NCBI GenBank assembly: GCA_948999435.1
Contig: CARJCM010000014.1
Coordinates: 1 to 25,590, forward strand
Length of the DNA stretch: 25,590 nt
Direction of reading: 5' to 3'
Origin: an uncultured Bacilli bacterium
Lineage (GTDB): Bacteria; Bacillota_I; Bacilli_A; RF39; UBA660
Position numbers and translations under genes: made by a program. Shown here one piece after another: positions 1-7,524 of the stretch. The stretch's first letter is position 1; each line of letters starts with the position of its first letter. The notes beneath the pieces were generated by a model, which saw nothing but the letters and a program-made list of their open reading frames with translations, was not told the DNA's origin and searched no databases.

Positions 1-306
1 GCTTTTACATTTTCAGGATTAGATTGCCAAATATTTGATGTTAAAAGAGGCATAAATAATTTTTCTTGCTCTTCTGTTAGATTAGAGAATATATTAAATA
101 TTGCTTTTACATTTTTGAAATTAGATTTCCAAATATTTGATGTTAAAAGAGGCATAAATATCTTTTCTTGTTCTTCTGTTAAATTAAAAAATAAATTTAG
201 TATTGCTATTACTTCACTATATTTTCTTTTGTATAATAGTTTACATTTTAAATGGTTTAAACCTTTACTTTCTAGTAATTTATCTATTAATTCATATTCA
301 TATGGT
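1..306 (-). repeat. 102-bp in-frame tandem repeat
   Basis: The block beginning gcttttacatttt at 1 recurs at 103 with only scattered changes, and a decayed copy starts at 205 (gctattacttcac), all in 102-bp register and inside the reading frame. The two left-hand copies are far more alike than the third, which suggests recent expansion by slippage or unequal crossover. The array continues beyond the window. Confidence 0.8.
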
Positions 307-311
307 AACAT
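1..311 (-). CDS. Repeat protein with 34-residue tandem repeats (partial, runs off left edge)
   Basis: Reading the minus strand from the ATG at 311 gives an open frame of 103 codons to the window edge. It begins MLPYEYELIDKLLESKG and then enters near-identical 34-residue units (102 bp). Each unit carries LTEEQEKxFMPLLTSNIW followed by an NVKAIFNIFSN-like segment. Unit boundaries recur at 1, 103 and, more degenerately, 205. The units are predicted to be helical, so a helical solenoid is plausible, but I do not recognise the family. An AAAGGAG ribosome binding site lies about 9 nt before the ATG, and the gene has its own promoter. The C-terminus and the total repeat number are outside the window. 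Function unknown. Confidence 0.75.
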   Translation of the reverse strand, partial: MLPYEYELIDKLLESKGLNHLKCKLLYKRKYSEVIAILNLFFNLTEEQEKIFMPLLTSNIWKSNFKNVKAIFNIFSNLTEEQEKLFMPLLTSNIWQSNPENVK

Positions 312-330
312 ACAAATCAACTCCTTTTGG

Positions 331-365
331 TGCTATATTATATAGCAATATAAAAAGAAAAGCAA
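331..365 (-). promoter_or_regulatory. Promoter of the repeat-protein gene with a palindrome over the -10
   Basis: On the minus strand TTGCTT (360-365) is 17 bp from TATAAT (337-342). A perfect inverted repeat, TGCTATA-TTA-TATAGCA (331-347), is centred on the -10 box, which is where a repressor would block RNA polymerase. No cognate regulator is identifiable. Confidence 0.5.
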
Positions 366-373
366 GTGCTTCT

Positions 374-1438
374 CTATTGAAATGTTTCTCCAGCAAGCTT
401 TAATCTTAGGTCTTCTGTTTGTAATGCTTCAATAACTGGTTCTAATTCGCCATCCATAACTCTGTCTAAACTCATAATGGAAAAATTTATTCTATGGTCA
501 GTTACACGATTTTGAGGATAGTTATATGTTCTTATTTTTTCTGAACGGTCGCCTGTACCAATCTTATTTTTTCTAGCTTCGCCTAGTTCTTGTTCTTCTT
601 TGTTTCTTATTTCATCATTTATTTTGATTTTTAACATATTCATAGCGCGTTCTCTGTTTTTAAGTTGGCTACGTTCTACTTGACAAGTAACAGCGATGCC
701 TGTTGGAATGTGAGTAAGTCTAACTGCTGAGTTAGAAGTATTTACTGATTGTCCACCAGCGCCACTTGAATGATATACATCCATTTTTATGTCACTTTCT
801 TTGAGTTCTATATTTGCAGTTTCAACTTCTGGCATAACTAGGACTGTTGCAGTAGATGTATGAACGCGTCCTTGTGTTTCGGTTACAGGAACTCTTTGAA
901 CACGATGAGAACCACTTTCATATTTAAGCTTTTTATAAACGTCTTCTCCTTTAATTAGAATTTCAACTTGTGAGTAGCCACCACTTGTGCCTTCTAAAGT
1001 ATGTAGTTCTTCGATTTTCCAATTGTTTTTCTCTGCATAATATGTATACATACGATATAGGTCACCTGCAAAAATATTGGCTTCATCTCCACCAGCAGCT
1101 CCTCTGATTTCCATAATAACATTTTTGCCATCATTTTCGTCTTTTGGTACTAATAATATTTCTAATTCTTTCGTTAAACTTTCTAATTTTGCTTTTAATT
1201 CTTCATATTCAAGAGTGGCCATTTCTTTTAATTCTTCGTCTTTCATTAAAACTTTAGCATCTTCGATACTAGCTTCAGTATCTTTATATTCTTGATATTT
1301 TTTTACAATACTCTCTAAATCACTAGATTCTTTTGATAAAGTCTTTAATTTATTATAATCACTTATAATTTCAGGATTAGTTAACTCAGTTTGGAGTTCA
1401 TTAAATTTGTCAACAATCGCATTTAGTCTTTCGAACAT
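374..1438 (-). CDS. prfA: Peptide chain release factor 1 (RF1)
   Basis: RF1 recognises UAA and UAG stop codons in the ribosomal A site and triggers hydrolysis of peptidyl-tRNA. The 354-residue length is normal for the family. The GGQ catalytic motif lies at 228-230 in SSGAGGQSVNTSNSAVR, and the stop-codon-reading tripeptide is PVT at 184-186, the PxT form typical of RF1 rather than the SPF of RF2. The N-terminal helical domain occupies roughly residues 1-100. The start ATG at 1438 follows a GAGAGGAAG ribosome binding site. The gene has its own sigma-A promoter behind the rpoE terminator. The frequent partner prmC is not directly downstream; the repeat-protein gene lies there instead. Confidence 0.97.
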   Translation of the reverse strand: MFERLNAIVDKFNELQTELTNPEIISDYNKLKTLSKESSDLESIVKKYQEYKDTEASIEDAKVLMKDEELKEMATLEYEELKAKLESLTKELEILLVPKDENDGKNVIMEIRGAAGGDEANIFAGDLYRMYTYYAEKNNWKIEELHTLEGTSGGYSQVEILIKGEDVYKKLKYESGSHRVQRVPVTETQGRVHTSTATVLVMPEVETANIELKESDIKMDVYHSSGAGGQSVNTSNSAVRLTHIPTGIAVTCQVERSQLKNRERAMNMLKIKINDEIRNKEEQELGEARKNKIGTGDRSEKIRTYNYPQNRVTDHRINFSIMSLDRVMDGELEPVIEALQTEDLRLKLAGETFQ

Positions 1439-1461
1439 ATAATTCTTCCTCTCTAATTTCT

Positions 1462-1490
1462 ATTATACATAAAATACTTAAAAAAAACAA
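1462..1490 (-). promoter_or_regulatory. Sigma-A promoter of prfA
   Basis: On the minus strand TTGTTT (1485-1490) is separated by 17 bp from TATAAT (1462-1467). The -35 box overlaps the arm of the preceding rpoE terminator. Confidence 0.55.
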
Positions 1491-1504
1491 ACATTAATTG
1501 TTTG
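1480..1504 (-). terminator. Rho-independent terminator of rpoE
   Basis: On the minus strand CAAACA (from 1504) and TGTTTG (to 1488) form a 6-bp stem around ATTAA, followed by eight T. The stem includes the last codons of rpoE. Confidence 0.6.
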
Positions 1505-1934
1505 CTTCTTCTTCATCTACGTCAATTACTACTAAATCATCTAAATCGTCATCAGGTAAGTCATCTTCACTATCTGCATCATAGAAAATGTCTTCTTCCT
1601 CTTCTTCATCTGGTTCTTCATTTGATCCTTCTGAATCGATTAGAATTGTTTCTTCATCATCTTCGTCGTCAATTATAACTTCAGGATTATGTAGCTCTCT
1701 TAAATCCCATGATCCATCTTCTAACATTATGAATCTTTTGTCTGTTGTTAATAATTCGAAGAAATCGGCGATTTTAGCTTCATATTCAGCTTCACTTAAA
1801 TTTAATGCATCACATACACTTTTAAATAATACATTTATCTTTTCAGCTTTTTTATTTTCATTTAAGATGATATATGCTATATCATCATAATTCATTGTTT
1901 CTAATTCTTCTTTTGATATATCAGTTAATTTCAT
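1494..1934 (-). CDS. rpoE: DNA-directed RNA polymerase delta subunit
   Basis: Delta is a small acidic subunit specific to Firmicutes. It improves RNA polymerase recycling and promoter selectivity. The protein has 146 residues. Residues 1 to about 90 form the HARE-HTH globular domain, with the family signature WDLRELHNPE near its end. The rest is a disordered tail made almost entirely of Asp and Glu, as expected. The ATG at 1934 follows an AAAGGAG ribosome binding site. A consensus promoter lies upstream, with an A-rich leader of about 70 nt. The linkage ywiB-argS-rpoE on one strand matches a conserved neighbourhood in Bacilli. Confidence 0.93.
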   Translation of the reverse strand: MKLTDISKEELETMNYDDIAYIILNENKKAEKINVLFKSVCDALNLSEAEYEAKIADFFELLTTDKRFIMLEDGSWDLRELHNPEVIIDDEDDEETILIDSEGSNEEPDEEEEEDIFYDADSEDDLPDDDLDDLVVIDVDEEEANN

Positions 1935-2011
1935 TTTAAATCTCCTTTTTGTTAGCTCATGACATTATATGTTTTTATTTTAAATTTGTGTTGTCATTTC
2001 TAACTTTTGTA

Positions 2012-2040
2012 ATTGTAATATAAACTCATATATTTGTCAA
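2012..2040 (-). promoter_or_regulatory. Sigma-A promoter of rpoE
   Basis: On the minus strand a perfect -35 TTGACA (2035-2040) is 17 bp from TACAAT (2012-2017). The leader of about 70 nt contains a short inverted repeat, ATGACA (1959-1964) with TGTCAT (1992-1997). Confidence 0.65.
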
Positions 2041-2047
2041 TCTTAAA

Positions 2048-3793
2048 TTACATTTTTTCAGGGATATTTATTCCTAATATATCTAGTAAGTAGCAATTGT
2101 TATCATATATAATTTTAGTAAGGGCTAAAAAGCTTTCTTTCTTTTCTTCGTTTTCTTCAGTTAAAACTTTGTTTTCAGCATAGAAATTGTTGTAAAGATT
2201 AGTTATTTTATATAAGTATTCAGCGATTTCATTTAAAGAACAATTTTCAAAACTTCTTTTTATTATTCTTTTTAAATCTAACATTGCTATAATAATCTTT
2301 CTAATGGCATTGTTACTAATATTTTTCATTTCGTTAAATTCAATGTTATTTTCTTTAGCTTTGTGTAAAAGAGATTTCATTCTAATTGTTGAATATAATA
2401 GATATGTTCCTGTTTTTCCATTTAAATCTGTAAATTTTTCTATATCAAAGTTGTAATCTGTTGCTCTATATGGTAAAAGGTCAGCATATTTTATCGCTGC
2501 AATCGCTATTATTCTAGCTATTTTATCACGATTTTCCGTAATGTTTTCCATTAATCTTTTTTCGCATTCTATTGTTACCATGTCTAGTAAATCTTTAAGA
2601 GGCATAACGCCACCATCACGAGTTTTAAATGGTTTACCATCTGGTCCATTCATAGTACCAAAGCCATTAAATACTAATTTTGTAGATGCTGGAACTAAAC
2701 CACTTTTATATGATGCTCTAAATGTTTGAGTAAAGTGTAATTCTTGACGTTTATCTGTCATATACCATACTTCATCTGGTTTAAAATCTTGCATTCTCTC
2801 ATAAAGACAGGCTAAGTCTGTTGCTTCATATGAGACAGCTCCATTACTTTTTATCACTATTAATGGAGGTATTTCTAATTTGTCAGTTTCTTCTTTGACA
2901 TCTATTACTTTAGCACCTTCACTATCTGTTATAACGTTTTTTCTATATAAAAACTCTAAGGTTTTATCCATATATTCAAAATTATCTGATTCTCCATACC
3001 AATAATCAAAGGTTGTGTTTAAATCTTTATATATCTTTTTTACTTCGTCTAAACTTGTTTTAACAATATTTTGCCATAGTGCATAATAACCTTTATGTTT
3101 ATTTTGTAATTCATATGTAATTGTTCTAGCACTTTCCATAATTTCAGGGTCTTCTTTAGCTTTAGTTGTAGCGATAGGGTATAATTCAATTAAATCTTCA
3201 TTTGTTATTTCAAAGTCTACATATTCGCCATTATAATCTTCCTTAAAGTATGCTAAATCAGGATATCTATTTTTAATCTCTAATATAACCATACCCATCG
3301 GACGTCCCCAGTCTCCTTGATGAACGTCAGATATAGTAGTGCATCCAACAGCATTACATAATCTTTTTAAGGCTTCACCTATATTGGCACTTCTTAAATG
3401 TCCAACATGTAATACTTTAGCAACATTTGGACCACCATAATCTAAAACGATGGTTTTATTAATTCCTAAATTGTAATTGTTTGTTATTTTTTTCTTACTA
3501 TCATTCATAAATTCTAGTAAAAATTCGTCTGTAAATGTTAAATTGATAAAACCAGGTCCAGCGACTGATGCTTCTTTTATTTCAGAGAAGTCTTTTATTT
3601 TAGAAACTAATTCATTTGCAATTTCAACAGGATTTTTATGATAATTTTTGGCTAGGGGCATAATACCATTAAATTGATAATCGCCTAGTTCGGGTCTATT
3701 TGAAGGATTAATAACAATACTTTCAGTTTCATAGCCTAATTCTTTTAAGGCATCTTTTATTTTTTCTTCTAGTATTTCTATTTTATATTTCAT
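2048..3793 (-). CDS. argS: Arginyl-tRNA synthetase
   Basis: Class I synthetase that charges tRNA-Arg with arginine. The nucleotide-binding HIGH motif appears as HVGH at 129-132, in VAKVLHVGHLRSANIGEAL. The KMSKS loop is replaced by the family variant around GKPFKTRDGG. An N-terminal Add-1 domain covers roughly 1-110 and a helical anticodon-binding domain lies at the C-terminus. I chose the ATG at 3793 (581 residues) because GGAG at 3803-3806 is 9 nt upstream; a TTG at 3808 and an ATG at 3802 are in frame but too close to or upstream of that site. The start overlaps the end of the YwiB-like gene by about 10 nt, so the two are probably translationally coupled. Confidence 0.96.
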   Translation of the reverse strand: MKYKIEILEEKIKDALKELGYETESIVINPSNRPELGDYQFNGIMPLAKNYHKNPVEIANELVSKIKDFSEIKEASVAGPGFINLTFTDEFLLEFMNDSKKKITNNYNLGINKTIVLDYGGPNVAKVLHVGHLRSANIGEALKRLCNAVGCTTISDVHQGDWGRPMGMVILEIKNRYPDLAYFKEDYNGEYVDFEITNEDLIELYPIATTKAKEDPEIMESARTITYELQNKHKGYYALWQNIVKTSLDEVKKIYKDLNTTFDYWYGESDNFEYMDKTLEFLYRKNVITDSEGAKVIDVKEETDKLEIPPLIVIKSNGAVSYEATDLACLYERMQDFKPDEVWYMTDKRQELHFTQTFRASYKSGLVPASTKLVFNGFGTMNGPDGKPFKTRDGGVMPLKDLLDMVTIECEKRLMENITENRDKIARIIAIAAIKYADLLPYRATDYNFDIEKFTDLNGKTGTYLLYSTIRMKSLLHKAKENNIEFNEMKNISNNAIRKIIIAMLDLKRIIKRSFENCSLNEIAEYLYKITNLYNNFYAENKVLTEENEEKKESFLALTKIIYDNNCYLLDILGINIPEKM

Positions 3794-4139
3794 CTTTTTC
3801 ATCTCCAATTTCTAATATTATTTTTAAGGGAAAATCTTGGCTTATAAGCTTATATTCAAGATATACATTTTTATTATTCTCAAAAGTATAATTTATATAA
3901 TCTAGAGGAATATCCATACTTTGCTTTATCTCTTTTAATGTTAATGTACATTTTTCTTTAGTTATTTTTAATATACTTTCAACATTTTCTTTGGTAAAGC
4001 TAAAATCTTTTAAATTAATTCTAATGTTATCACTATCAGTGTTATAACTTAAAAAATTATCTTCAATTAAACAATTTGTATCTGTTGCCGATAGTAAAAT
4101 ATTATTTTCATATATTTTAATATTAAGATTGTGATTCAT
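3783..4139 (-). CDS. YwiB-like protein (DUF1934 family, probable)
   Basis: A small protein of 118 residues, rich in beta strands, ending GDEKDEI. DUF1934/YwiB proteins are predicted calycin-type beta-barrels of unknown function and are encoded just upstream of argS in many Bacilli. The assignment rests mainly on that position and on length and strand pattern; sequence motifs are weak. Its stop overlaps the start of argS. The ATG at 4139 has a GAGGG-type ribosome binding site and a good sigma-A promoter upstream. Confidence 0.6.
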   Translation of the reverse strand: MNHNLNIKIYENNILLSATDTNCLIEDNFLSYNTDSDNIRINLKDFSFTKENVESILKITKEKCTLTLKEIKQSMDIPLDYINYTFENNKNVYLEYKLISQDFPLKIILEIGDEKDEI

Positions 4140-4162
4140 ATTTATCCCTCTTTTATGTTTAA

Positions 4163-4191
4163 ATTATACTAAATGTATATATTATTTACAA
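4163..4191 (-). promoter_or_regulatory. Sigma-A promoter of the ywiB-like/argS operon
   Basis: On the minus strand TTGTAA (4186-4191) is 17 bp from TATAAT (4163-4168). It begins directly after the T-run of the terminator at 4195-4225. Confidence 0.65.
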
Positions 4192-4194
4192 TAT

Positions 4195-4225
4195 AAAAAG
4201 CCTATATGCTTGTACACATAGGCTT
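4195..4225 (-). terminator. Terminator of the 19-residue peptide transcript
   Basis: An 8-bp stem, AAGCCTAT (4198-4205) with ATAGGCTT (4218-4225), has a 12-nt loop and is followed by TTTTT on the minus strand. The plus-strand T-run is poorer, so I read it as acting on the minus strand. Confidence 0.65.
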
Positions 4226-4242
4226 ACTTTTATTATTTTCTA

Positions 4243-4276
4243 TGAATACAAGCACTATAAAATTCACTTGTATTCA
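4243..4276. repeat. 10-bp inverted repeat in the 3' region of the small ORF transcript
   Basis: TGAATACAAG (4243-4252) pairs perfectly with CTTGTATTCA (4267-4276) around a 14-nt loop. There is no adjacent T-run on either strand, so it is probably an RNA hairpin or protein site rather than a terminator. Confidence 0.6.
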
Positions 4277-4284
4277 GTAATAAT

Positions 4285-4344
4285 TTACTTTTCTACAAGT
4301 GCGTCTTGTCTTCTTCGTCTAATATTGTTGATAATATTTTTCAT
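4285..4344 (-). CDS. Short peptide of 19 residues, function unknown
   Basis: The minus strand encodes MKNIINNIRRRRQDALVEK followed by TAA. The ATG at 4344 is 7 nt after an AGGAG ribosome binding site (4352-4356). An ATG two codons earlier (4350) is in frame but only 1 nt from that site. A near-consensus sigma-A promoter lies directly upstream and a terminator downstream, so this is a self-contained transcription unit. The peptide has four consecutive Arg and is not hydrophobic, which argues against a membrane-type toxin. I do not recognise it. It could also be a marker frame inside a regulatory RNA. Confidence 0.55.
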   Translation of the reverse strand: MKNIINNIRRRRQDALVEK

Positions 4345-4366
4345 AGACATTCTCCTAAGTAATTTT

Positions 4367-4395
4367 AGAATAGCATTTTTCTTATTCTTTGTCAA
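4367..4395 (-). promoter_or_regulatory. Near-consensus sigma-A promoter of the short peptide
   Basis: On the minus strand TTGACA (4390-4395) is 17 bp from TATTCT (4367-4372). The expected transcription start is only a few bases before the ribosome binding site. Confidence 0.7.
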
Positions 4396-4435
4396 ATGTT
4401 TATTTGCTTTCTTATATGCTGGGTATAAATTTTTA

Positions 4436-4464
4436 TTGATATTTATAAATGGTTATGCTAGAAT
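4436..4464 (+). promoter_or_regulatory. Sigma-A promoter of the 256-residue gene
   Basis: TTGATA (4436-4441) is 17 bp from TAGAAT (4459-4464), divergent from the short-peptide promoter. Confidence 0.5.
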
Positions 4465-4489
4465 ATGAACCCAAGAAAGAGGTAATAAT

Positions 4490-5260
4490 ATGTCGATAAT
4501 AGAAGATGAAAATTTTAAGTATAAGTGCTCAATGCTAGGAATTAAATATGAGTCGATTACAAGAATTAATGGTAATATTGCAGTAAGAGTTGCTAATAGC
4601 AATTTATATGTTTTTATGAATAATAATTACGATGTGATAGGGATAGAATCTGCTTTGGATTTAGGGAATGCACTTTTAAAAATGTATAATAAAATGAATT
4701 TGTATAGTGAAAAAATTGAATATCCTTATATAAATGGTTTTTCTTTACAAGAAATATCAGATTTAAATAGTAGAGTAGATTTTCTTAGATATGATAGATT
4801 AAGAGTTAATAATGGCTTTTACTCATTAGATAAAAAGAATGATTATGCTAAAATGTTTGGATTATTTAAGTTTATTCAAAAGATGTTAAATATTTATTTT
4901 AAAAGTGTTTATCCGCTTATGCTTGTATATTGTGATATAAATATAGATGCTTTTGATTTTATAATTAATACTTTAGCTAGAATCTGGGCTTTAGTAAATG
5001 ATAATCCTGATATTAAAGTTTGGGAAGTTAGAGAAAATTTAGGATATACTTTTGATGTAGAAATTGAAAAATATTTAGGCTATGTAATTGATTTATTTAA
5101 AACTCAAAATAGAGATTATACAAATATGCTTAAAATTTTAGATACTACTCAAAACTTAGATGAAGCAAACAAAATAATGAGGGGTCTACTTATAGATGTA
5201 CCTTTACGTATTTTTAATGATTTAGTTGAAACTTTGGAAACTGATGAACCAAAAAGATAA
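4490..5260 (+). CDS. Hypothetical protein, 256 residues
   Basis: I do not recognise this protein. It is predicted to be soluble, with no signal peptide or clear membrane segment. The first 70 or so residues look like mixed strands (IAVRVANSNLYVFMNNNYDVIGIES) and the rest mainly helical. Codon use resembles the neighbours. The ATG at 4490 has an AAAGAGG ribosome binding site, the gene has its own promoter, and a terminator follows at 5278, so it is a single-gene unit. Confidence 0.75.
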   Translation: MSIIEDENFKYKCSMLGIKYESITRINGNIAVRVANSNLYVFMNNNYDVIGIESALDLGNALLKMYNKMNLYSEKIEYPYINGFSLQEISDLNSRVDFLRYDRLRVNNGFYSLDKKNDYAKMFGLFKFIQKMLNIYFKSVYPLMLVYCDINIDAFDFIINTLARIWALVNDNPDIKVWEVRENLGYTFDVEIEKYLGYVIDLFKTQNRDYTNMLKILDTTQNLDEANKIMRGLLIDVPLRIFNDLVETLETDEPKR

Positions 5261-5277
5261 TATATTAATCTTTTACT

Positions 5278-5301
5278 AATAACCTTAATGGTTATTTTTT
5301 T
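5278..5301 (+). terminator. Terminator of the 256-residue gene
   Basis: AATAACC (5278-5284) and GGTTATT (5290-5296) form a 7-bp stem with a 5-nt loop followed by a T-run. Confidence 0.75.
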
Positions 5302-5348
5302 CTTATAATAATTTTATTAATAGCCATATTAATAAGGGTGAGGCATAA

Positions 5349-7304
5349 ATGAAAGTGCTTAGATTTATGATGAAGTCTTGTATTTTTGGCTTTCTATCTT
5401 TTATTATTGTCATTGTAGGCTTGTATACTTATGCTTATTTAAGTCCAAAATTGGAACTTAGAACAGCGGGACAGTTTTATTTGTATGATAATAAAGATGA
5501 ACTTGTCTATCAAGGAAGTAAAACTCGTAAATGGGTTGATTTGGAAGATGTTAATTATAATTTGATAAATGCTGTTGTTAGTATTGAAGATAAAAATTTT
5601 TATAAACATCATGGTTTTGATTATCTTAGAATTGCTAAAGCTATGTATCAAAATATTAAAAATGGTAAAATAACTCAAGGAGCTTCAACAATATCTCAAC
5701 AATATATTAAAAATATTTATCTTGATTTTAATACTTCTTGGAAAAGAAAAATTGAAGAAGCTTTTTTAACTTTAGAACTTGAAGTTCATTTTTCTAAAGA
5801 TGAAATACTTGAGGGATATCTTAATAATATTAATTATGGTCAGGGTAATTATGGAATAGGGAATGCTAGTAGATATTATTTTAATAAAGAACCATTAGAT
5901 TTAACACTAGAAGAAGCACTTATTTTAGCAGGTATTCCAAATAGCCCAGAATATTATAATCCTAAGGCTAATTATGATTTGTCGATTAAAAGAGCTAAAA
6001 TGGTAGGAAGAAGTATGGTTCAAAATGGTTATATTACTCAAGAACAATTTGACTCTTTATTTCAAGAACAAATACCTATTTATGGTAAAATCGCTGAAGA
6101 AAATTTAGATATGCTTTTATATTACCAAGATGCTGTGATGAGTGAACTTAAAAGTATTAAGACAATCCCAGAAAAATTAATTCAAAGTGGAGGAATTAAA
6201 GTTTATACTTATTTAGATTTAAATGCTCAAGAAACTTTAGAAAAAAATACTTTAAAATATATGAATGATACGGATTTGCAATCTGCTAGTATAATTGTTG
6301 ATCCTAAAACTGGTGGTATTATTGCTTTATCAGGTGGCGTTAATTATGCTAAAAGTCAATTTAATAGAGCAACACAAGCGAATAGACAAGTAGGCTCTAC
6401 TATGAAACCATTTTTATATTATGGAGCTTTAGAAGAAGGAATGACTTCATCATCTACTTTTAATAGTCAGTATACTTCTTTTACTTTAAGTAATGGTAAT
6501 ATTTATTCACCAACTAATTATGCTAGTATATATGCGAATAAACCAATAACTATGGCAGCTGCTATATCTTTTTCAGATAATGTTTATGCTGTTAAAACTA
6601 ATATGTTTTTGGGTCCAGAAAAGCTTGTTGATACAGCAAAAAGGGTAGGGATAAAAGCTAAATTAGATCCTAATCCATCGCTTGCTTTAGGTACAGGTGG
6701 AATGTCTATTTTAGATTTGGCAAGAGGTTATAATACTTTTGCAACAGGTGGCTATAAAAAAGATGTTAATCTTATTAGAAGAGTTGAAGATAGTGAGGGT
6801 AATGTTTTATATGAGAAAAAGGACATTTCAGAATTTGTTTTAAATGAAAATTATACTTATATTTTAAATGAAATGCTTACAACTACTACTAATAGCCAAT
6901 TTAAAGATTATACTAATCCTACTTGTTTATCTATTGCTTCTAAATTATCTAGAAAATATGCAGTTAAAACAGGTTCTTCTTCCAAAGATTATTTGATTGC
7001 GGGTTATAACCCAGATATACTTATGCTTACTTGGGTGGGGTATGATGATAATAGAGATACAAGTTCCGCAGATTCTTATCGTTCAAGAAATATTTGGGCT
7101 GATACAGTAGAAGACCTTCAAAGGGACCAAGAAGCTCATTGGTATGAAACACCAGATAATGTGGTTGGGGTTGTTCTAGATTCTGTAAGTGGTAAAACTA
7201 CTAATGATACAAAAAAAGCAACCTTGTTTTATTATGTAAAAGGTACGGAAAATGATATTAGTAATGCGGAAAAAGTTTTTAAAGAAGAGAATATTCAAGA
7301 ATAA
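5349..7304 (+). CDS. Class A penicillin-binding protein (glycosyltransferase/transpeptidase)
   Basis: A bifunctional enzyme that polymerises lipid II into glycan strands and cross-links the peptides outside the membrane. A membrane anchor spans roughly residues 10-32. The GT51 domain (about 45-230) has the catalytic Glu80 in EDKNFYKHHG, plus GASTISQQ. The transpeptidase domain (about 300-600) has all three penicillin-binding motifs: STMK (Ser350 nucleophile), SDN (409-411) and KTG (540-542). Length (651) is typical and there are no extra C-terminal domains. The subgroup (PonA, PbpF or PbpG type) cannot be fixed from the sequence alone; given the sporulation genes nearby, a spore-specific role is possible but unproven. 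The ribosome binding site is a GGGTGAGG sequence. A symmetrical terminator follows. Confidence 0.95.
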   Translation: MKVLRFMMKSCIFGFLSFIIVIVGLYTYAYLSPKLELRTAGQFYLYDNKDELVYQGSKTRKWVDLEDVNYNLINAVVSIEDKNFYKHHGFDYLRIAKAMYQNIKNGKITQGASTISQQYIKNIYLDFNTSWKRKIEEAFLTLELEVHFSKDEILEGYLNNINYGQGNYGIGNASRYYFNKEPLDLTLEEALILAGIPNSPEYYNPKANYDLSIKRAKMVGRSMVQNGYITQEQFDSLFQEQIPIYGKIAEENLDMLLYYQDAVMSELKSIKTIPEKLIQSGGIKVYTYLDLNAQETLEKNTLKYMNDTDLQSASIIVDPKTGGIIALSGGVNYAKSQFNRATQANRQVGSTMKPFLYYGALEEGMTSSSTFNSQYTSFTLSNGNIYSPTNYASIYANKPITMAAAISFSDNVYAVKTNMFLGPEKLVDTAKRVGIKAKLDPNPSLALGTGGMSILDLARGYNTFATGGYKKDVNLIRRVEDSEGNVLYEKKDISEFVLNENYTYILNEMLTTTTNSQFKDYTNPTCLSIASKLSRKYAVKTGSSSKDYLIAGYNPDILMLTWVGYDDNRDTSSADSYRSRNIWADTVEDLQRDQEAHWYETPDNVVGVVLDSVSGKTTNDTKKATLFYYVKGTENDISNAEKVFKEENIQE

Positions 7305-7311
7305 GTATGAA

Positions 7312-7340
7312 AAAAGTACTTATTCTTTTTAAGTACTTTT
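7312..7340. terminator. Bidirectional terminator between the PBP and RHH genes
   Basis: AAAAGTACTT (7312-7321) and AAGTACTTTT (7331-7340) are perfect 10-bp complements around a 9-nt loop. T residues follow on both strands, so it can end the PBP transcript (+) and the RHH transcript (-). Confidence 0.65.
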
Positions 7341-7346
7341 AAACCT

Positions 7347-7505
7347 TTACTTTTCTATATTATCAAGAGCATATTTAATAGCTTCTATAACAAACTTAGT
7401 AAAGCTATTATTACCTCTTACTTTATTAATATTATCAAATAATTCTTTACTAAATCTAATATTACGAAAGATATATTCTTCTTTTTCTTCTATTTTAAAT
7501 TTCAT
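7347..7505 (-). CDS. Small ribbon-helix-helix DNA-binding protein (52 residues)
   Basis: The minus-strand frame begins at the ATG at 7505 (GAGG about 7 nt upstream) and stops at 7347. The pattern fits an Arc/CopG-type ribbon-helix-helix repressor: a short beta strand (about 11-18, YIFRNIRF), helix one (19-30, SKELFDNINKVR), the turn GNNS at 31-34, and helix two (35-49, FTKFVIEAIKYALDN). Such proteins act as dimers that place paired strands in the DNA major groove. It starts 20 nt after the stop of the surface-protein gene on the same strand, so the two are probably co-transcribed. The target is unknown; the inverted repeat at 8894-8914 is one candidate. Confidence 0.7.
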   Translation of the reverse strand: MKFKIEEKEEYIFRNIRFSKELFDNINKVRGNNSFTKFVIEAIKYALDNIEK

Positions 7506-7524
7506 ACCAAAACCTCATTATATT

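Noticed and set aside
1588..1890. Plus-strand Ser-rich open frame of 100 codons
   Set aside because: It is the antisense of the Asp/Glu-rich tail of rpoE; the composition is a complement artefact and there is no ribosome binding site.
4268..4468. Plus-strand hydrophobic open frame of 66 codons
   Set aside because: Antisense to the well-signalled 19-residue peptide unit; no ribosome binding site, and its hydrophobicity reflects T-rich DNA.
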